This document shows, in pieces, positions 43,068 to 55,635 of a DNA stretch of 64,000 nucleotides. The stretch is from Fulvia fulva (Eukaryota; Ascomycota; Dothideomycetes; Mycosphaerellales; Mycosphaerellaceae): positions 558,001-622,000 of the forward strand of contig NC_063019.1 in assembly GCF_020509005.1 (NCBI RefSeq), given 5' to 3'. The translations under genes were made by a program, and so were the position numbers. How positions within the stretch are numbered: position 1 is the first letter of the stretch; each line of letters opens with the position of its first letter. Under the pieces are notes generated by a model, which saw only the letters and a list, made by a program, of their open reading frames with translations, did no database searches and was not told where the DNA came from.

Positions 43068-43628
43068 CATCATCAAAACTTGAGGCCACGTACGCCAAGA
43101 ATCAGGTGACTAATCAGTCACCTGCAGCCCCTTCAAGAGCAACACTTGTCTATTCTAGATAGACACATACAATACACAACCTGCTTTTGAAACACCCTAT
43201 ATAAGCCCGTATAATAACTTCCTACACTTCTAACGTGATATTACTAACGTAGGGAGTCATACCTATTTAGATTACCGGCCTATATATACTAGCGGACGAC
43301 TATATCCGGACCCCTTATATACCGATATCCTAACCCTACCGATCTAATTATCCTACCCCTCTTCTATAGTCGGCGAAGTAAATACGATATTATATCTATC
43401 GAGAGTAGTTTTTATGTTAAAAGTATAGAAAGTTATTAAATAGGCTTATATATATTACGTTAGAAGTATAGGAAGTTATTATACGGGCTTATATAGGTTG
43501 TTTCAAAAGCAGGGTATATATTATATATGTCTATCTAGAATAGACAAGTAGTACTCTTAAAGAGGCTATAGGTCACTAATTAGTTATCTAATTCTTAGCG
43601 TATATAGCCTTTAGTTTTAATAATAATA
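43068..43628. repeat. Fold-back (MITE-like) inverted-repeat element
   Basis: The left arm (about 43068-43245) and right arm (about 43420-43628) are inverted copies of about 180 bp with a spacer of about 170 bp between them. Shared landmarks are TGTCTATTCTAGATAGAC, CCTGCTTTTGAAACA and ATAAGCCCGTATAATAACTT (the right arm read in reverse). Differences are mainly C/T and G/A: the left arm keeps many CpA sites and the right arm has TpA. No coding capacity is seen; it is probably a non-autonomous element. Boundaries are approximate. Confidence 0.7.
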
Positions 43629-43635
43629 GGCTATT

Positions 43636-44043
43636 TGTTAAACAGGTATAGTATATATATATACGGAAGTCAGGACACGTAATAGGGAAGGAGGAAGGAC
43701 TAATATAGTATACAAAGGTATATAGTAGAATAGTATTTAGTACTAAAGGTGTCTCTACTATTGGTATAGAGACTACGTCTCTTATACCTATATAGAGGGA
43801 TATTGCTCTAGTCCTAGTTCTATTTCACTACGCCTTATCGGTTTTACCTATGTCTTATCCTATAACGGTAGTTCCTCCGATAGTCTCGTACTAACTAGCT
43901 AATCGACTTTAGGTCCTCTAAGTCGCTCCTACTATTTGTACGGTATCTCGGTAGTATTACCGTACTATTATCTCGACTAGCTTAGTATATACTAAGTCAG
44001 TCTTAGTACCGTACGACATGCCTACTGACCTATATTTACAATA
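43636..44043 (-). repeat. Copia 3' LTR (408 bp)
   Basis: It starts TGTTAAACAGG on the plus strand. The inward end is AATA where AACA is expected, a CA-to-TA change. It aligns without length change to 55223-55630, with mainly transition differences. Confidence 0.88.
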
Positions 44044-47000
44044 CTCCTACTTAGGTCGTGAGGTAAGGAACGATTATTCCTACTATACTAGCTATAGCTA
44101 TTATACGAAGGTCTAGAACTAGGGACCGGCTAGTAGTTTAGTCAAACTATCTGCTACTATCTCCTTAGTATAGTAGTACTCTACTTTGATCTTCCTCTAC
44201 TACTAGAGGTGCCTAATATAGTTGTAGGTAATATTAATATACTTAGATCTTTCGTAGATATAGGCGTTCTTAACTAAGGTTAGAGCCGCCTAGTTATCCC
44301 CTATAAGGCGTACTAGTCTCAGTTCGTCGACGGTACTCTTATCGGCTAGGACTATTAGTTAGAAAGAGTAGTCTCCTACTAGCCCCGGGTAGTTCATCTC
44401 TTAGAGAATAGCCGCTAGGAACTAGGATTATTTCGCGGCGGCGTTTATCGCTATAAACTCTACCTCTTTAGTAGAGGTTACTACAGACTTTTGCTTCTTA
44501 CTTATCTAGGATATAGGCGTACCGTATACTAGCTAGACATGTCCTAGAATTGAGACCCTGTCTACTCGATCTATTACGTAGTTAGAGTCTAAGTATCCGG
44601 TTAGGGCACCGCTACTACGTCTAAATATTAACCCTAGGTCGGGGAACAACCTTAGGTATCTCGAGACCTTCTTTAGTACTTTTATATACCGCTTTATTAG
44701 ATCCGCGACATATGTACTAGTTCTCCCGAGTAGGAAGGCTAGGTCCGGTCTCGTTATAGTTATTAGCTATATCTAGGTCCTATTGTCGCTCTAGTAGTTA
44801 TCCTTACTATATCTCTTGTCGTTCGGGGCTATAGGACGGAGATTATCGTAACTATCTATTAGCGAGAGTATTAGGCTTGCCTTTTCTTTTACTATGTCTA
44901 TTTTAGTAAGGGCCTTACGGATATAATAGCCCTAGTCGAGTTTTAGGGTACCGTTACGCCTATCGTAAGTAATCTTTAGTCCTAGTAGTTTCTCCGGTTC
45001 CCGAGATCCTTAATCTTAAAGTGTTACGCGAACTGCTTCTTAAACTATTAGATATCGGCTAACCTTAGTACTATAATAGGTATATCGTCTATATAGATAA
45101 GTAGTATAATGTCTCTCTTAGTATAAGTTAGGAGATATAGGTCTACCTCGGACTAGTAGAATCCTATTTTAACTAACGTAGCAATATAGAGCTTGTTCTA
45201 GTCTCTAGCTACCTACTTTAGGCCGTAGAGACTCCGGAGTACCTTAAGGACCGTATTCGGTAGGGTTTCGACTTCTAGTAGGGGTTTTATATAGATATCT
45301 TCGGCTAGGTAGCTTTAGGGAAACGTATCGTTAATGTCGACCTAGTATATCTTAAGATCCCGCTCGTAAACTACTACTATAAAGACCCTTAGGGTGTTAT
45401 AGCGTACTATAGGTACGAATGTCTCTTCGAAGTTCATACCGAATTTCTATAAAAACCCTCTTACGACAAGTCTTGCCCTAAACTTTTCGATTGCTCCGCT
45501 AATAAGTATTATAAGTAGGTATAAGTACGTAGTCGGGTAAGGTATAAGTCGAATAGATATTCTATCTAAGGGAGGCGCGGAGGGCGCAAGAGTTATATAT
45601 AGGCGCTAAGCCGCTAGTCGGATTAGTTAGCGGGCGCGAGGTCTAGGTACGTGCCCGCGGGTTTAAGTGAATATACGCCGGTACGGTAATAATAAGTCTC
45701 TTTACGCTAAAGACCTACTTAGAGGTAACTATATTTGCCCCCCTTAGAGTAATAGCCGTTTCCTAGGTATTATTACTTAATAACGAGAGTAGCTCGGTAT
45801 TAATAGCGTCCTTCTATAAGTAGCCCTATTTAGGATCCCCTACCGTAGCCTTGTATATCTTTACGATAGGTACTTCCTATTAGTAGGCGATACCGGGTCC
45901 GAATATAGTAAAGGCGTATTCTTAGACTTCGTCGAACAGTTCCTCTACCGTAGCTATAAATATACGTTCGTCGGTATCGGTAAGTCTATTGTTTACCTAT
46001 AGTAGTTAGTAGAACAAAGCTATTATAGCTTTGTAGTGCTTAGCCTTATAGTCCTAGTCCTAGCCGTAGTTATTATTAGGATCCCTAGTCCTTTTCCTCT
46101 AGATAATTAGTTCCGGTAGCTCCGGGGTTTCCTTGATCTTCTTATAGTCCGCGATATTATCTAGTCTACCGGGAAGTTAGATATAGAGCGGTTTTAAGAC
46201 AGTTAGTCCTTTGTCCTTAGCCGTAGCGGATTCGGTCTCTACGTAGGGAGCGGGGATTAGCTAGGTCGGTTCTTCTATAGAGGACTCGGCTACTTTAGTA
46301 GTAGAAAGTTAGGGTATTATACTACCCGAGGATCGTAAGATTGCTATCGGGATATCTACTAGTCGCTAAACTAGTAGTAGTCGCGAGACCGCCGGTAGTC
46401 GACCGACTAGCCTTCGTTCGGGTACCCTACTAGGTTAGTTTATAAAGGAGATACCTAAGTCTAGATCTCCCCCTTTTTCGTTTTCGAACTAATCTACTTA
46501 GCTATACTGCCTAATAGCTCGTATATCTAGCTCCTAGAACAACTATTACTTATTCGATTGACCGTATCTAACGAAAATAGCTTCCCTACCCCGGTTTATT
46601 AACTTATCCTACCGTAGCCCTTATAGATATAATTTCGGTTCTACGTAAACTACTACCCTATAGCTCTATACTCTTAGGTGATCTACCGTCGGTACTTTAC
46701 TAGTAAATACTTCTTCCGGCGAAAGTTAGATACCGTTAAGTAACGGTCCGTTCGGTAGTAGGTTACGTATAACCGCCTATACCTCTAGCGCTTTAGGCTA
46801 GAATTCTACCGGTATCCCCGATTCCTCGAGTATTACGCGGATCGCGTTCTCCGATACCTAGATTGACCTTTCTACCACTCCGTTTTATATAGAGTTATAA
46901 GTATCCGTCGTATTATATTAAACCCCCGATTATTTCTCCTATTCTTTTAGGACTATTAGTAGCTTAGGTACATTGTTACTCCGTACTACTCTTATATAGT

Positions 47001-48776
47001 ATTTCGATACTTTCTCTATAGTTAGCCGCTATTATCGTAGTGCTTACGGTGCGTCGGATTTGTTCTTAAGCGGGATCACCTACTTCTTTCTTAAGAAGTT
47101 ATCTACGATCTCTAGCTAGTATTTAAAACCTAGCCTAGATGTCGCATTTTCAAAGGGTCCGTAGATGTCGATAGATATAAGCGTAAGTCTTTCGTTCTTT
47201 CGTTCTACGATAGCGCCTTTAAACTTCCGTATATTCGCGATAGAGTATACCTTATAGTTATACTCGTCCGGGATAGGAATCGGGTCCTTCTTATTACTTA
47301 CCCTATAGACGTTCCGGAGTAATCTTTTACCTAGGTATACAAATCTTCTATACTTAAGCTCCTACTAATCCTCGGTAGTTACCGCGGCTAGAGCTTCCTC
47401 TTATAGTATCTCCGGGGGTCTATTATCTACCTAGTTTAGGGAGGCGGATATCGAAGATACTACCGGTACCCCCCCCTCGTAGTACTGTTCGTACGATAGG
47501 CTTTCCGCTCTTATACTTAAGTATAAAGTTTAGAGGTTCGACATCGAATTACTTACTAAACTACCTCTATAAAACTAGATTAACTTCAAGATTAGGAATA
47601 AATAAGACTTTCTCTAGCGTAATTTGTTTCCCCGTTAGGCCTCCTATAGTTACTATTCCTTTATAGAATATATCTAGGTACCCCCTACCGACTTTAATTA
47701 CTTTTCTTCTCGCTAGTTTCCTAAGCGATCTGAATAGAGACTTATTGTTAGTTATATATAAGGAGGTATAGGAGTCTAGTAACTATTCGGAGGCGGGAAA
47801 CTTGCCTTTTACTTCGGTAGTAGAATAGGCGACTTCGTCGTCGTATATTTCCTCGGTATCGCTTTCTCGTAAGGTATAGGCTCGTATCGCCTTTACCTTT
47901 GTCTTATTATCGGATTGGCTTCTCCTATCCTTCTACTATTTCCTAGACTTCTTAAGGGCGTTTTAGGCCTTCTCTAGATCCCGGACTAGCTCTTCGTAGG
48001 ACTTCTTCTCCGGTTACTTCTAGGTATTCTTCTTTTTAATAAACTCCTTTAAGGAATCTAGTTCCGGGCACGATATAACTAGGTAGTTACTATCGTAGAT
48101 AGAGTAGCCGCTCTTACCCCCTTGCCTCTAGAAATATAGAGCGGTCTCGCCCTTACTCTCTTAGATCCGTGTTTTGTAGGATTTAAGTAAGGTTATAGCG
48201 GATTCCTAGCCTAGGTTTAGCTAGGCTAGGATAGTGTCCCTAGTACTAGCGTAGGCGTCCGGGAGGCTACTTAGTAGGTGCTTAAACCTCCGGATAGGGT
48301 CCTTATAGTAGGTCTCTTTACTATCTGTTTCGGTAATCTATATAGATAGGTTACCTAGATATATCTACCTTTATCTAATTGTCTAATTGTCCGGTAGCTT
48401 AAACGATACTAGCTATTTTATAAGCGCTACTACGTATGCCTTATAGACCTTACTATACTTCTTCTATAGAAGTTTCTAGATCTCTTTCGTATCTCGTATA
48501 TCTAAGATTTCTTAGTTATTCTCCTCGGATAAATATACTAAGATAGTATATCTCGCTATACCGTTCGCCTTCGAAGTGATCTTAGGCGTAACGGATTCTA
48601 GGAGATTAGCCGACGAGTCGTCGATAACCTAGAATACCTCCCGGCTTTCGAGATAGTCTCGTAGTATAACGAACTAGCGCTTCTAGTTCTTACGAGTAAG
48701 GGTAGGGCCGACCTTCCGGGGGCCCTCGTAACTCGTTAAGTCTTCTATAGTAAAGGTAGCCTTAGATATATAGTAA
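44044..48776 (-). pseudogene. Copia gag-pol remnant
   Basis: The RNase H domain (44.3-44.65 kb) and the reverse-transcriptase catalytic Y-I-D-D (45084-45095) are readable on the minus strand. The integrase and gag regions lie upstream at about 46.7-48.7 kb. Many in-frame TAG codons replace Trp and Gln. No frame longer than about 60 codons survives. The gypsy insertion site at 48777 separates it from its 5' LTR. Confidence 0.8.
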
Positions 48777-48781
48777 GCTCT

Positions 48782-49301
48782 TGTTATAGTCTCCCTATAG
48801 AGTGTATAGAAGGTAGGGATAGAAGAGCCTCAGAGTGCTTAGAAGTCGTTAAGAAGTGACAGTCTAGCTTAGTGTATAAGCGCTAAGAATTATATGCCCC
48901 GTAACATTTACTACGGGACCTAGCCCTCTAAATTCACCCCTCTACTAAACCTTAACAGATTTACTTCGGCTCGTAACTATATAACTTACGGCACTCCCGC
49001 GAGCACCCGCGACTACGCTGGACCCTAGAAGAAGCACGTGGAAGACTCGGAACGTAGGGCAGGTTAGAATAAGGTTTTAAGCAAAGCTACTAAGCGCGGC
49101 TTCGCACGGGTTAGCCCTATTAATGCGGGGACACGTACTCGCGAGGGTCGCGTATAAATATCTAGCCTTCCCTAGGCCTCTCTTACTTTCTTCGTCTTTT
49201 GTTTTGTATAGCAATCATACTATACCCTTTTCTATCTACACTTCGTACCTATATTCTCGCTTTTACCCTTATATCCTATAGGCTAGGCTCTCGCCCTAAC
49301 A
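48782..49301 (+). repeat. Gypsy copy 1, 5' LTR (520 bp)
   Basis: It begins TGTTATAGTCTCCC and ends CCCTAACA. A TATAAATA box-like stretch lies near 49153. It matches 54553-55072 and, with a deletion, 60781-61223. Confidence 0.92.
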
Positions 49302-49340
49302 TCACAAAAGACTAACAAACCGTTAACTACTCGAGTCATC

Positions 49341-50555
49341 CTTATAGGTGACCACGCTACCGATAGAGGTGTCAACCTCGACAACTAAGACACTCTATTC
49401 CACTTTAGTAAGTGGACTAATATCCCCTTCTCGAACGCCGCTACCTTCGGTACCTAGGCAAACGCTAACCCCGACACCGCCTACGCTCTTATTAACCGCA
49501 CCGTCTCCTCTTTCCGCGAGACCGCCTAGTAGGTCGAGCAAGTAAACAACTAAGCAACATACCTTTAAGGTATTATAAATACCTTCTAGAATCTCGCCCC
49601 GTACGCCGACGATAACCGCCGCTAGCATTTCTCTAAGAAGGTTAACGACCTAGACGAGTTCGACGGTAATAAGAGTAAGTTTAAGGCATTTGAGACACAG
49701 CTCACTATTAAGCTATTGGCTAATGCCGACCACTTTCTGTAAGAGAAGGACAAAGTTACGTACGTCTTCTCCCTCCTTCGGGGAGACGCCGCGGCTTAGG
49801 TATAACACTATATCGACAACGCTACGTAGACTATCGGCTGCCCGGACGTCCTTACCTTAATATAGGACCTCCGTGCTGCCTTTAGTGATCTAGACCGTAG
49901 AGCCACCGCCTAGAACGCTATCTATAACCTCCTCTAGAAGAACAAGAGCTTCGCCGAGTACCTCGCGGCCTTTAACCGCGACATCGGGTTCACCGGCTAT
50001 AACGAAGAGACTAAGAAGAGTACTCTCCGCCGTAGTTTGTTAGTAGAGCTTCTTCGAGCCCTCGAGGACAAGGACGTCGGTACTATAAGCTTCCGTGAGC
50101 TCGTCGAGACCTGTTAGCGCCTCGACTCTAACATAAAACACACCGCCTCTCTCCTCGCTTCCCGTTCTCAAGGTCGTCAGCCTCGTGGTCCCGGAAGCCA
50201 CTTCGCTGCTCCACTAGGCGCCGCCGCTCCTACGGCTCTCCCTCCCGTCTCTATAGGTGACGCTATAGATCTCAGCGCTCGTGCCGCCGTCCCTCGAGTC
50301 TAGGGCCTCGTCAACGGTAAGCTCACTCCCGAAGAGAAGCTTCGCCGTCGCTAGGCCGGACTCTACACCTACTGCGGCGGTCCAGGCCACATCGTAGCCA
50401 ACTGTCCGTAGCTCGCTGCCCGTAACGCCCGCAACCCGGTTCGCGGCGCTGTCGGCGCTATCGAGCCTACTCCTACTGCTCCCGCTAAGTAGGAAAAAGC
50501 CTAGGTCTTCCTTATCGACGCGATGAAGACTAAGAATAACGTTTACCGAAAGTAA
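49341..50555 (+). pseudogene. Gypsy copy 1 gag remnant
   Basis: The frame is recognisable by DEFDGNKSKF, the FRELVETC segment and a zinc knuckle C-x2-C-x4-H-x4-C-like site at 50373-50405. It ends at TAA 50553-50555. At least ten in-frame TAG codons occur where Gln or Trp would be expected. CAA-type Gln codons are mostly kept. Confidence 0.8.
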
Positions 50556-53500
50556 AGAGAGGAAAGAAGTTGAGGATCAATATAGTATAGCTAGACCTAT
50601 ACGACGAGACGGGCAAGGACTACGCTTATAAACCGTTCGTCACGAATGTAAATATCGGCTTAAAGAAACTCTCTTCTTCCAATCTCACTCTTATAGACAC
50701 TAGCGTACTAGGCGAGTCTTTTATAGACTATAAACTCGCGACCTCTCTTAACCTCGAACCCTAGGAACTAAAGTACCCTCGTACCCTTGAACTCTTTAAC
50801 GGCACGGAGACTACTACTAGTAAGATTACTCATATTATATACACGTTAATCACCCTCGGAGGTAAGCGTATGTCGATCACTAGCTTCCTTACGTCCCTAC
50901 CGTATTAGAAGTTTATCCTCGGCCTTCCCTAGTTTAGACGATACCGACCTATTATCGACTAGACTTCCCTTACTATCAGCTTCCCTCTAGAAGTTCCTCC
51001 GGCACCTCCGCCTTCTCCGCCGCCTTAGCGCGGTCCTAAGTATACTAAGATCTTCTAGGTAAACGCCGCTACCTTTACTACTACTACTAAGTAGCCTAAA
51101 GCTTAAGTCTTCGCCGCCTCTCTCCGCGATATCGACATCGCCCTCGAGAAGCTCGATAAGAAGCGTATACCTACCGACCCTACTACGAAGGTCCCTCCTT
51201 AGGCACACTACATCCTCTACGTATTCGTTACTAAAGCCGTAGACGAGCTGCCTCCTTATCGCCCTTACGACTATAAGATTGAGCTAGAAGAAGGTGTAGA
51301 GACACCGTTCGGACCGTTATATTCTATATCCCGAGAAGAGCTTATCATCCTTAAGAGATACCTCGAAGAGAACCTAAAGAAGGGGTTTATTCGAGCGAGC
51401 CGTTCTAGCGCTAGGAGTCCCGTCATGTTCGTTAAGAAGCCCGGCGGTAGTCTACGCTTCTACGTAGACTACCGAGGCTTAAACGCTATTATAAAGAAGA
51501 ACCGCTACCTAATACCGTTGATTTAGGAGACGCTCGAGCGCCTCTCTAAGGCCAAGTACTTCACTAAGCTCGATGTTATCGCTACGTTCAATAAGTTACG
51601 AATAGTAGAAGGACACGAGTATCTTATAGCCTTCCGTACTCGCTACGGGCTGTTCGAGTCGCTCGTTATGCCCTTCGGCGTTTATAACGGGCCTAGTACC
51701 TTCTAGAACTTTATTAACGACATCCTTTAGGAGTTCCTCGATCAGTTCTACACTACCTATATCGACGACATCCTAGTCTATAGCGAGACTAAGGAGGAGC
51801 ACCGCGAGCACGTCTATAAGGTCCTTTAGAAGCTCGTAGACGCCGGCTTGTAGCTCGATATCGACAAGTACGAGTTTAAGAAGACCGAAGTCAAGTTCCT
51901 TAGTTTAATTATTACCGTAGACGGCATTAAGAAAGACTAAGAGAAGATCGACGCTATCGTCGAATAGGATGCTCCTACGAACGTTAAAGAGGTCTAGGGT
52001 TTCCTAGGCTTTACTAACTTCTACCGCCGCTTTATCTACGCATTTTCGGGCGTAGTACGCCCTTTAACGAAGCTTACGCGTAAGGGTGAGAAGTTCGCCT
52101 AGACCGACGAATACTAGGAGGCTTTTGACTTGCTTAAAGCGAAGTTTATTAAGAACCCGCTTCTATAGCACTTCGATTTCGAACTAGAGACCCGTATAGA
52201 GACCGACGTATCCGACGGCGTAGTAGGCGGTGTCCTACTACAACGCCGCTCGCCTAAATCCCCCTAGTTACCTATCGCCTTCCTCTCTAAGAAGATGACC
52301 GCTACGGAGTATAACTACGAGATCTACGACAAGGAGCTTCTCGCTATCGTTAAAGCTTTCGAAGAGTAGCGCCCCGAGCTCGAAGGCTCTACTATACCCG
52401 TCTAAGTAAGCTCCGACTATAAGAACCTCGTCTACTTTATAAAGAGCAAGCTACTTAATCGTCGCTAGGCCCGCTAGAGCGAGTTCCTCTCCCGGTTCAA
52501 CTTCGTGATCTTGTATACGCCCGGTAAGGCTAACTCGATAGCCGACGCCCTTACCCGCCGCCCTAGTAACTCTCTAGTTGATCGAAGAGGGGGCCGGCAA
52601 ATCGTAGGGCAACAAGTCATTAAAGAGCATAACCTCTCTTCCGAGCTTCGAGAGTACCTATCGAACGGCTAGCCTACGCTCGCCGCTTCCTTTGCTACTC
52701 TCGTACTCGCTCCTGCCTACCTTGACGAGAGTGACGATGAATCCGAGCCTAAAGAATACGCCTCGGACGCTAAGGACTTGAACGACGATAAAGAGGGCTT
52801 AGTAACGACCGACGGCTCATCCGAATTAGACTTTAAGGGGTTTGATAATAAGGAGCAGCCCGAAGGCATTATAGTACGAGTACGAACAGCGTACGATGCC
52901 GATATAGACGCCTAAGAGTTAGTTCAGGCCCTTAGATCTGGCGCGAGGACATTCCCGGGCTTCTCGCTATCCGAGTACGAGCTCTAGGAAGGTGTCGTCT
53001 ACTTCCGTAAGAAGCTTTACGTACCGTAGCCCGAAGGCTCTAATATCCGAGCTGAGATTCTTCAAATCATCTACGACTCCGCCTCTAGGGGTCACCTAGG
53101 CGTAGCCAAGACCCACAAGCTCCTCGCTAGGTGTTACTAGTGGCCGCATTCCTAGAAGGACGTCCGCCGCTACGTGCTAAACTGCGCTACTTACCGAAGA
53201 GCCAAAGCTAACCGCTACCGTCCCTACGGTCTCTTACACCCTCTCCCGGCTCCTAATCGTCCGTAGAAGCACATCACTATAGACTTTATCACCGATCTTC
53301 CTTATAGCAAGACCTTTAGCGGCGTGAAAGTAAAGGCCCTTCTAGTAATCGTGGACCGTTACTCTAAGGACCGGTATATAATCCCGTACTAGAGCATAAC
53401 CGTAAAGGAGACTACTCGCTTATTCTACGAATTTGTCTAGCGCTTTTAAGGCCTCCCGGATAGCATCACCTCTAATAGAGGCACCTAGTTCATCTCGTAC

Positions 53501-54445
53501 TTCTAGAAGCGTCTATGTACTATCCTAGGCATTAAGCATAACCTCTCGACTAGTTTTTAGCTACAGACCGACGGCTAGACCGAAATTACGAACGCTATCC
53601 TCGAGTAGGTCCTTCGTTACTTCGTCGACTACTACTAGAAGGATTGGCCTTAGTATATCCCTACGGTAGAGTTCGCTACTCGTAACTAGGACTCGGAGAC
53701 TACTAGCTACTCTCCCTTCTATACTACGAGAGGTTACTACCCTCGTATAGGTATAGAACTAGAAGAACCTCTCCCGCCTACCGAAGACGTAAACGAGTAA
53801 GCAGTAGACAAGTTCGCTACTATGCTCTTATAGATCTATAAAGAAGTTCACGACGAGATAGTGTACGTATAAGCAATCTACGAGGATCAAGCTAATCGTC
53901 GTCGCTAGCTAGCTCCCGACTACTAAGTAGGCGATATAGTCTACCTTAACTCTAAGAACATCAAGACGGACCGCCCCTCTAAGAAGCTAAACTAGAAGAA
54001 CCTAGGTCCTTTTAAGATCACCGAGCGTATTAGTTTATACGCCTACCGTCTAGCTCTTCCTACGAACATAAAGATCCACGACGTCTTCTATCCCGTACGC
54101 CTTCGGCCGTCGGCTAAGGACCTATTCCCGAACTAAAACTAAGACATGCTAGGTCCTCCCGATAAAGTAGAAGTCGACGAGCCTATTAACCTACCTTCTG
54201 ACGACTATGCCGTCCGTAAGATCCGGGGAATCCGCGTAGAGCCTAACGACGTTAAAGGACTACCGCCGATCAAGTATAAAGTTGAATAGTAAGGTTGCCC
54301 TAAGTAGGATACCTTATAGGAACCTATCTAACATATTATCTTTAATCGTTAAGTAATCGAAGAATACTACGCCCGCGTAGACGGCCTAGAAGTCAATATC
54401 GGTAGGCTCTTCGAATCTAAGCTCTTCGACGGGGCTTACTAATAG
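50552..54445 (+). pseudogene. Gypsy copy 1 pol remnant (protease, RT, RNase H, integrase, chromodomain)
   Basis: The pol frame starts in the -1 frame relative to gag at the gag stop (AAG TAA versus GTA AAG), the usual gag-pol arrangement. A protease D-T-S-like site is near 50697. Reverse transcriptase runs from about 51.3 to 51.9 kb with Y-I-D-D at 51758-51769. The integrase zinc-finger region GHLGVAKTHKLL is near 53.1 kb, with a catalytic domain downstream. A chromodomain-like C-terminus is near 54.21-54.37 kb (KYKVE, then VIEEYYAR). Stops are numerous, mainly TAG. Confidence 0.82.
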
Positions 54446-54552
54446 TGTATCGACTATAACATTAGGCCTAGGCCTAGTACTAAAGCTGAACATCCTCGAT
54501 ATATAGAACTACTACGGCTTCGTAGGAACTTAGCTTTGTTCGGGGGGGCTAC

Positions 54553-55072
54553 TATTATAGTCTCCCTATAGAGTATATAGAAGGTGGGGACAGAAGAGCC
54601 TTAGAGTGCTTAGAAGTCGTTAAGAAGTGACAGTCTAGCTTAGTATATAAGCGCTAAGAATTATATGCCCCGTAATATTCACTACGGGACCTAGCCCTCC
54701 AAATTCACCCCTCTACCAAACCTTAACAGATTCACTTCGGCTCGTAACTATGTGACTTACGGCACTCCCGCGAGCACCCGCGACTACGCTAGACCCTAGA
54801 AGAAGCACGTAGAAGACTCGGAACGTAGGGCAGGTTAGAATAAGGTTTTAAGTAAAGCTACTAAGCGCGGCTTCGTACGGGTTAGCCCTGTTAATGCGGG
54901 GACACGTACTCGCGAGGGTCGCGTATAAATATCTAGCCTTCCCTAGGCCTCTCTTACTTTCTTCGTCTTTTGTTTTATGTAGCAATTATACTATACCCTT
55001 TTATATCTACACTTCGCACCTACATTCTCGCTTTCACCCTTACATCTTATAGGCCAGGCTCTCGACCTAACA
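54553..55072 (+). repeat. Gypsy copy 1, 3' LTR (520 bp)
   Basis: It begins TATTATAGTCTCCC (TG to TA) and ends GACCTAACA. It is followed by the target duplication GCTCT. Confidence 0.92.
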
Positions 55073-55077
55073 GCTCT

Positions 55078-55222
55078 ACTTGACTACGGTAGTTAGAATA
55101 AGCTTAGACTCCCCGAGTCTATTAGTACGTTACCGTACGGATTCCGGGTATAGGGTATAGTACTCTACGTCGTACTTCCTTAGTATATCGATGTCCTATT
55201 AAGCAAACCCGGGCTTATAACC
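55078..55222 (-). other. Copia leader between its 5' LTR and the gypsy insertion
   Basis: This 145-bp stretch is the copia sequence just inside its 5' LTR. A GGTTATAAGCCCGGG-like sequence adjoining the LTR (minus strand) lies where the primer-binding site should be, but I cannot assign the tRNA. Confidence 0.45.
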
Positions 55223-55630
55223 TATTAAATAGGTATAGTATATATATACACGGAAGTTAGGACACGTAATAGGGAAGGAGGAAGGACTAATATAGTATAT
55301 AATGGTATATAGTAGAATAGTGTTTAGTACTAAAGGTATCTCTACTATCGGTATAGAGACTACGTCTCTTATATCTATATAGAGGGATATTACTCTAGTC
55401 CTAGTTCTGTTTTACTACGCCTTATCGGTTTTACCTATATCTTATCCTACGACGGTAGTTCCTCCGATAGTCTCGTACTAACTAGCTAAGCGACTTTAGG
55501 TCCTCTAAGTCGCTCCTACTATTCGTATAGTATCTCGGTAGTATTACCGTACTATTATCTCGACTAGCTTAGTATATACTAAGTCAGTCTTAGTACCGTA
55601 CGACATACCTACTAACCTATATTCGTAATA
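55223..55630 (-). repeat. Copia 5' LTR (408 bp)
   Basis: It starts TATTAAATAGG, the RIP form of TGTTAAACAGG. It is followed by the target duplication CTATT at 55631-55635. Confidence 0.88.
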
Positions 55631-55635
55631 CTATT

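Larger units (their letters stand above)
48782..55072 (+). mobile_element. Ty3/gypsy chromovirus, copy 1, nested in the copia element
   Basis: The element is 6,291 bp long. Both LTRs are exactly 520 bp (48782-49301 and 54553-55072). The target duplication GCTCT is at 48777-48781 and 55073-55077. A polypurine tract (GGGGGGG, about 54542-54548) precedes the 3' LTR. The internal order is gag, protease, reverse transcriptase, RNase H, integrase and a chromodomain-like end. It is a degenerate but structurally complete element. Confidence 0.93.
43636..55630 (-). mobile_element. Ty1/copia LTR retrotransposon, minus strand, split by a nested gypsy element
   Basis: LTRs of 408 bp lie at 43636-44043 and 55223-55630. 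The flanking target duplication CTATT is at 43631-43635 and 55631-55635. Without the nested gypsy insertion (48782-55072) the element is about 5.7 kb. The minus-strand order fits copia: gag and integrase region (about 48.7-46.7 kb), reverse transcriptase with Y-I-D-D at 45084-45095, and RNase H near 44.3-44.65 kb (GYLDSNY, STKEVEFIAINAAAK). Stops, mainly TAG, occur throughout. RIP has killed it. Confidence 0.9.

Noticed and set aside
49348..49628. Open frames inside gypsy copy 1 (and 61270-61730 in copy 2)
   Set aside because: They are out of frame or antisense to gag and stay open only because stops concentrate in the gag frame.
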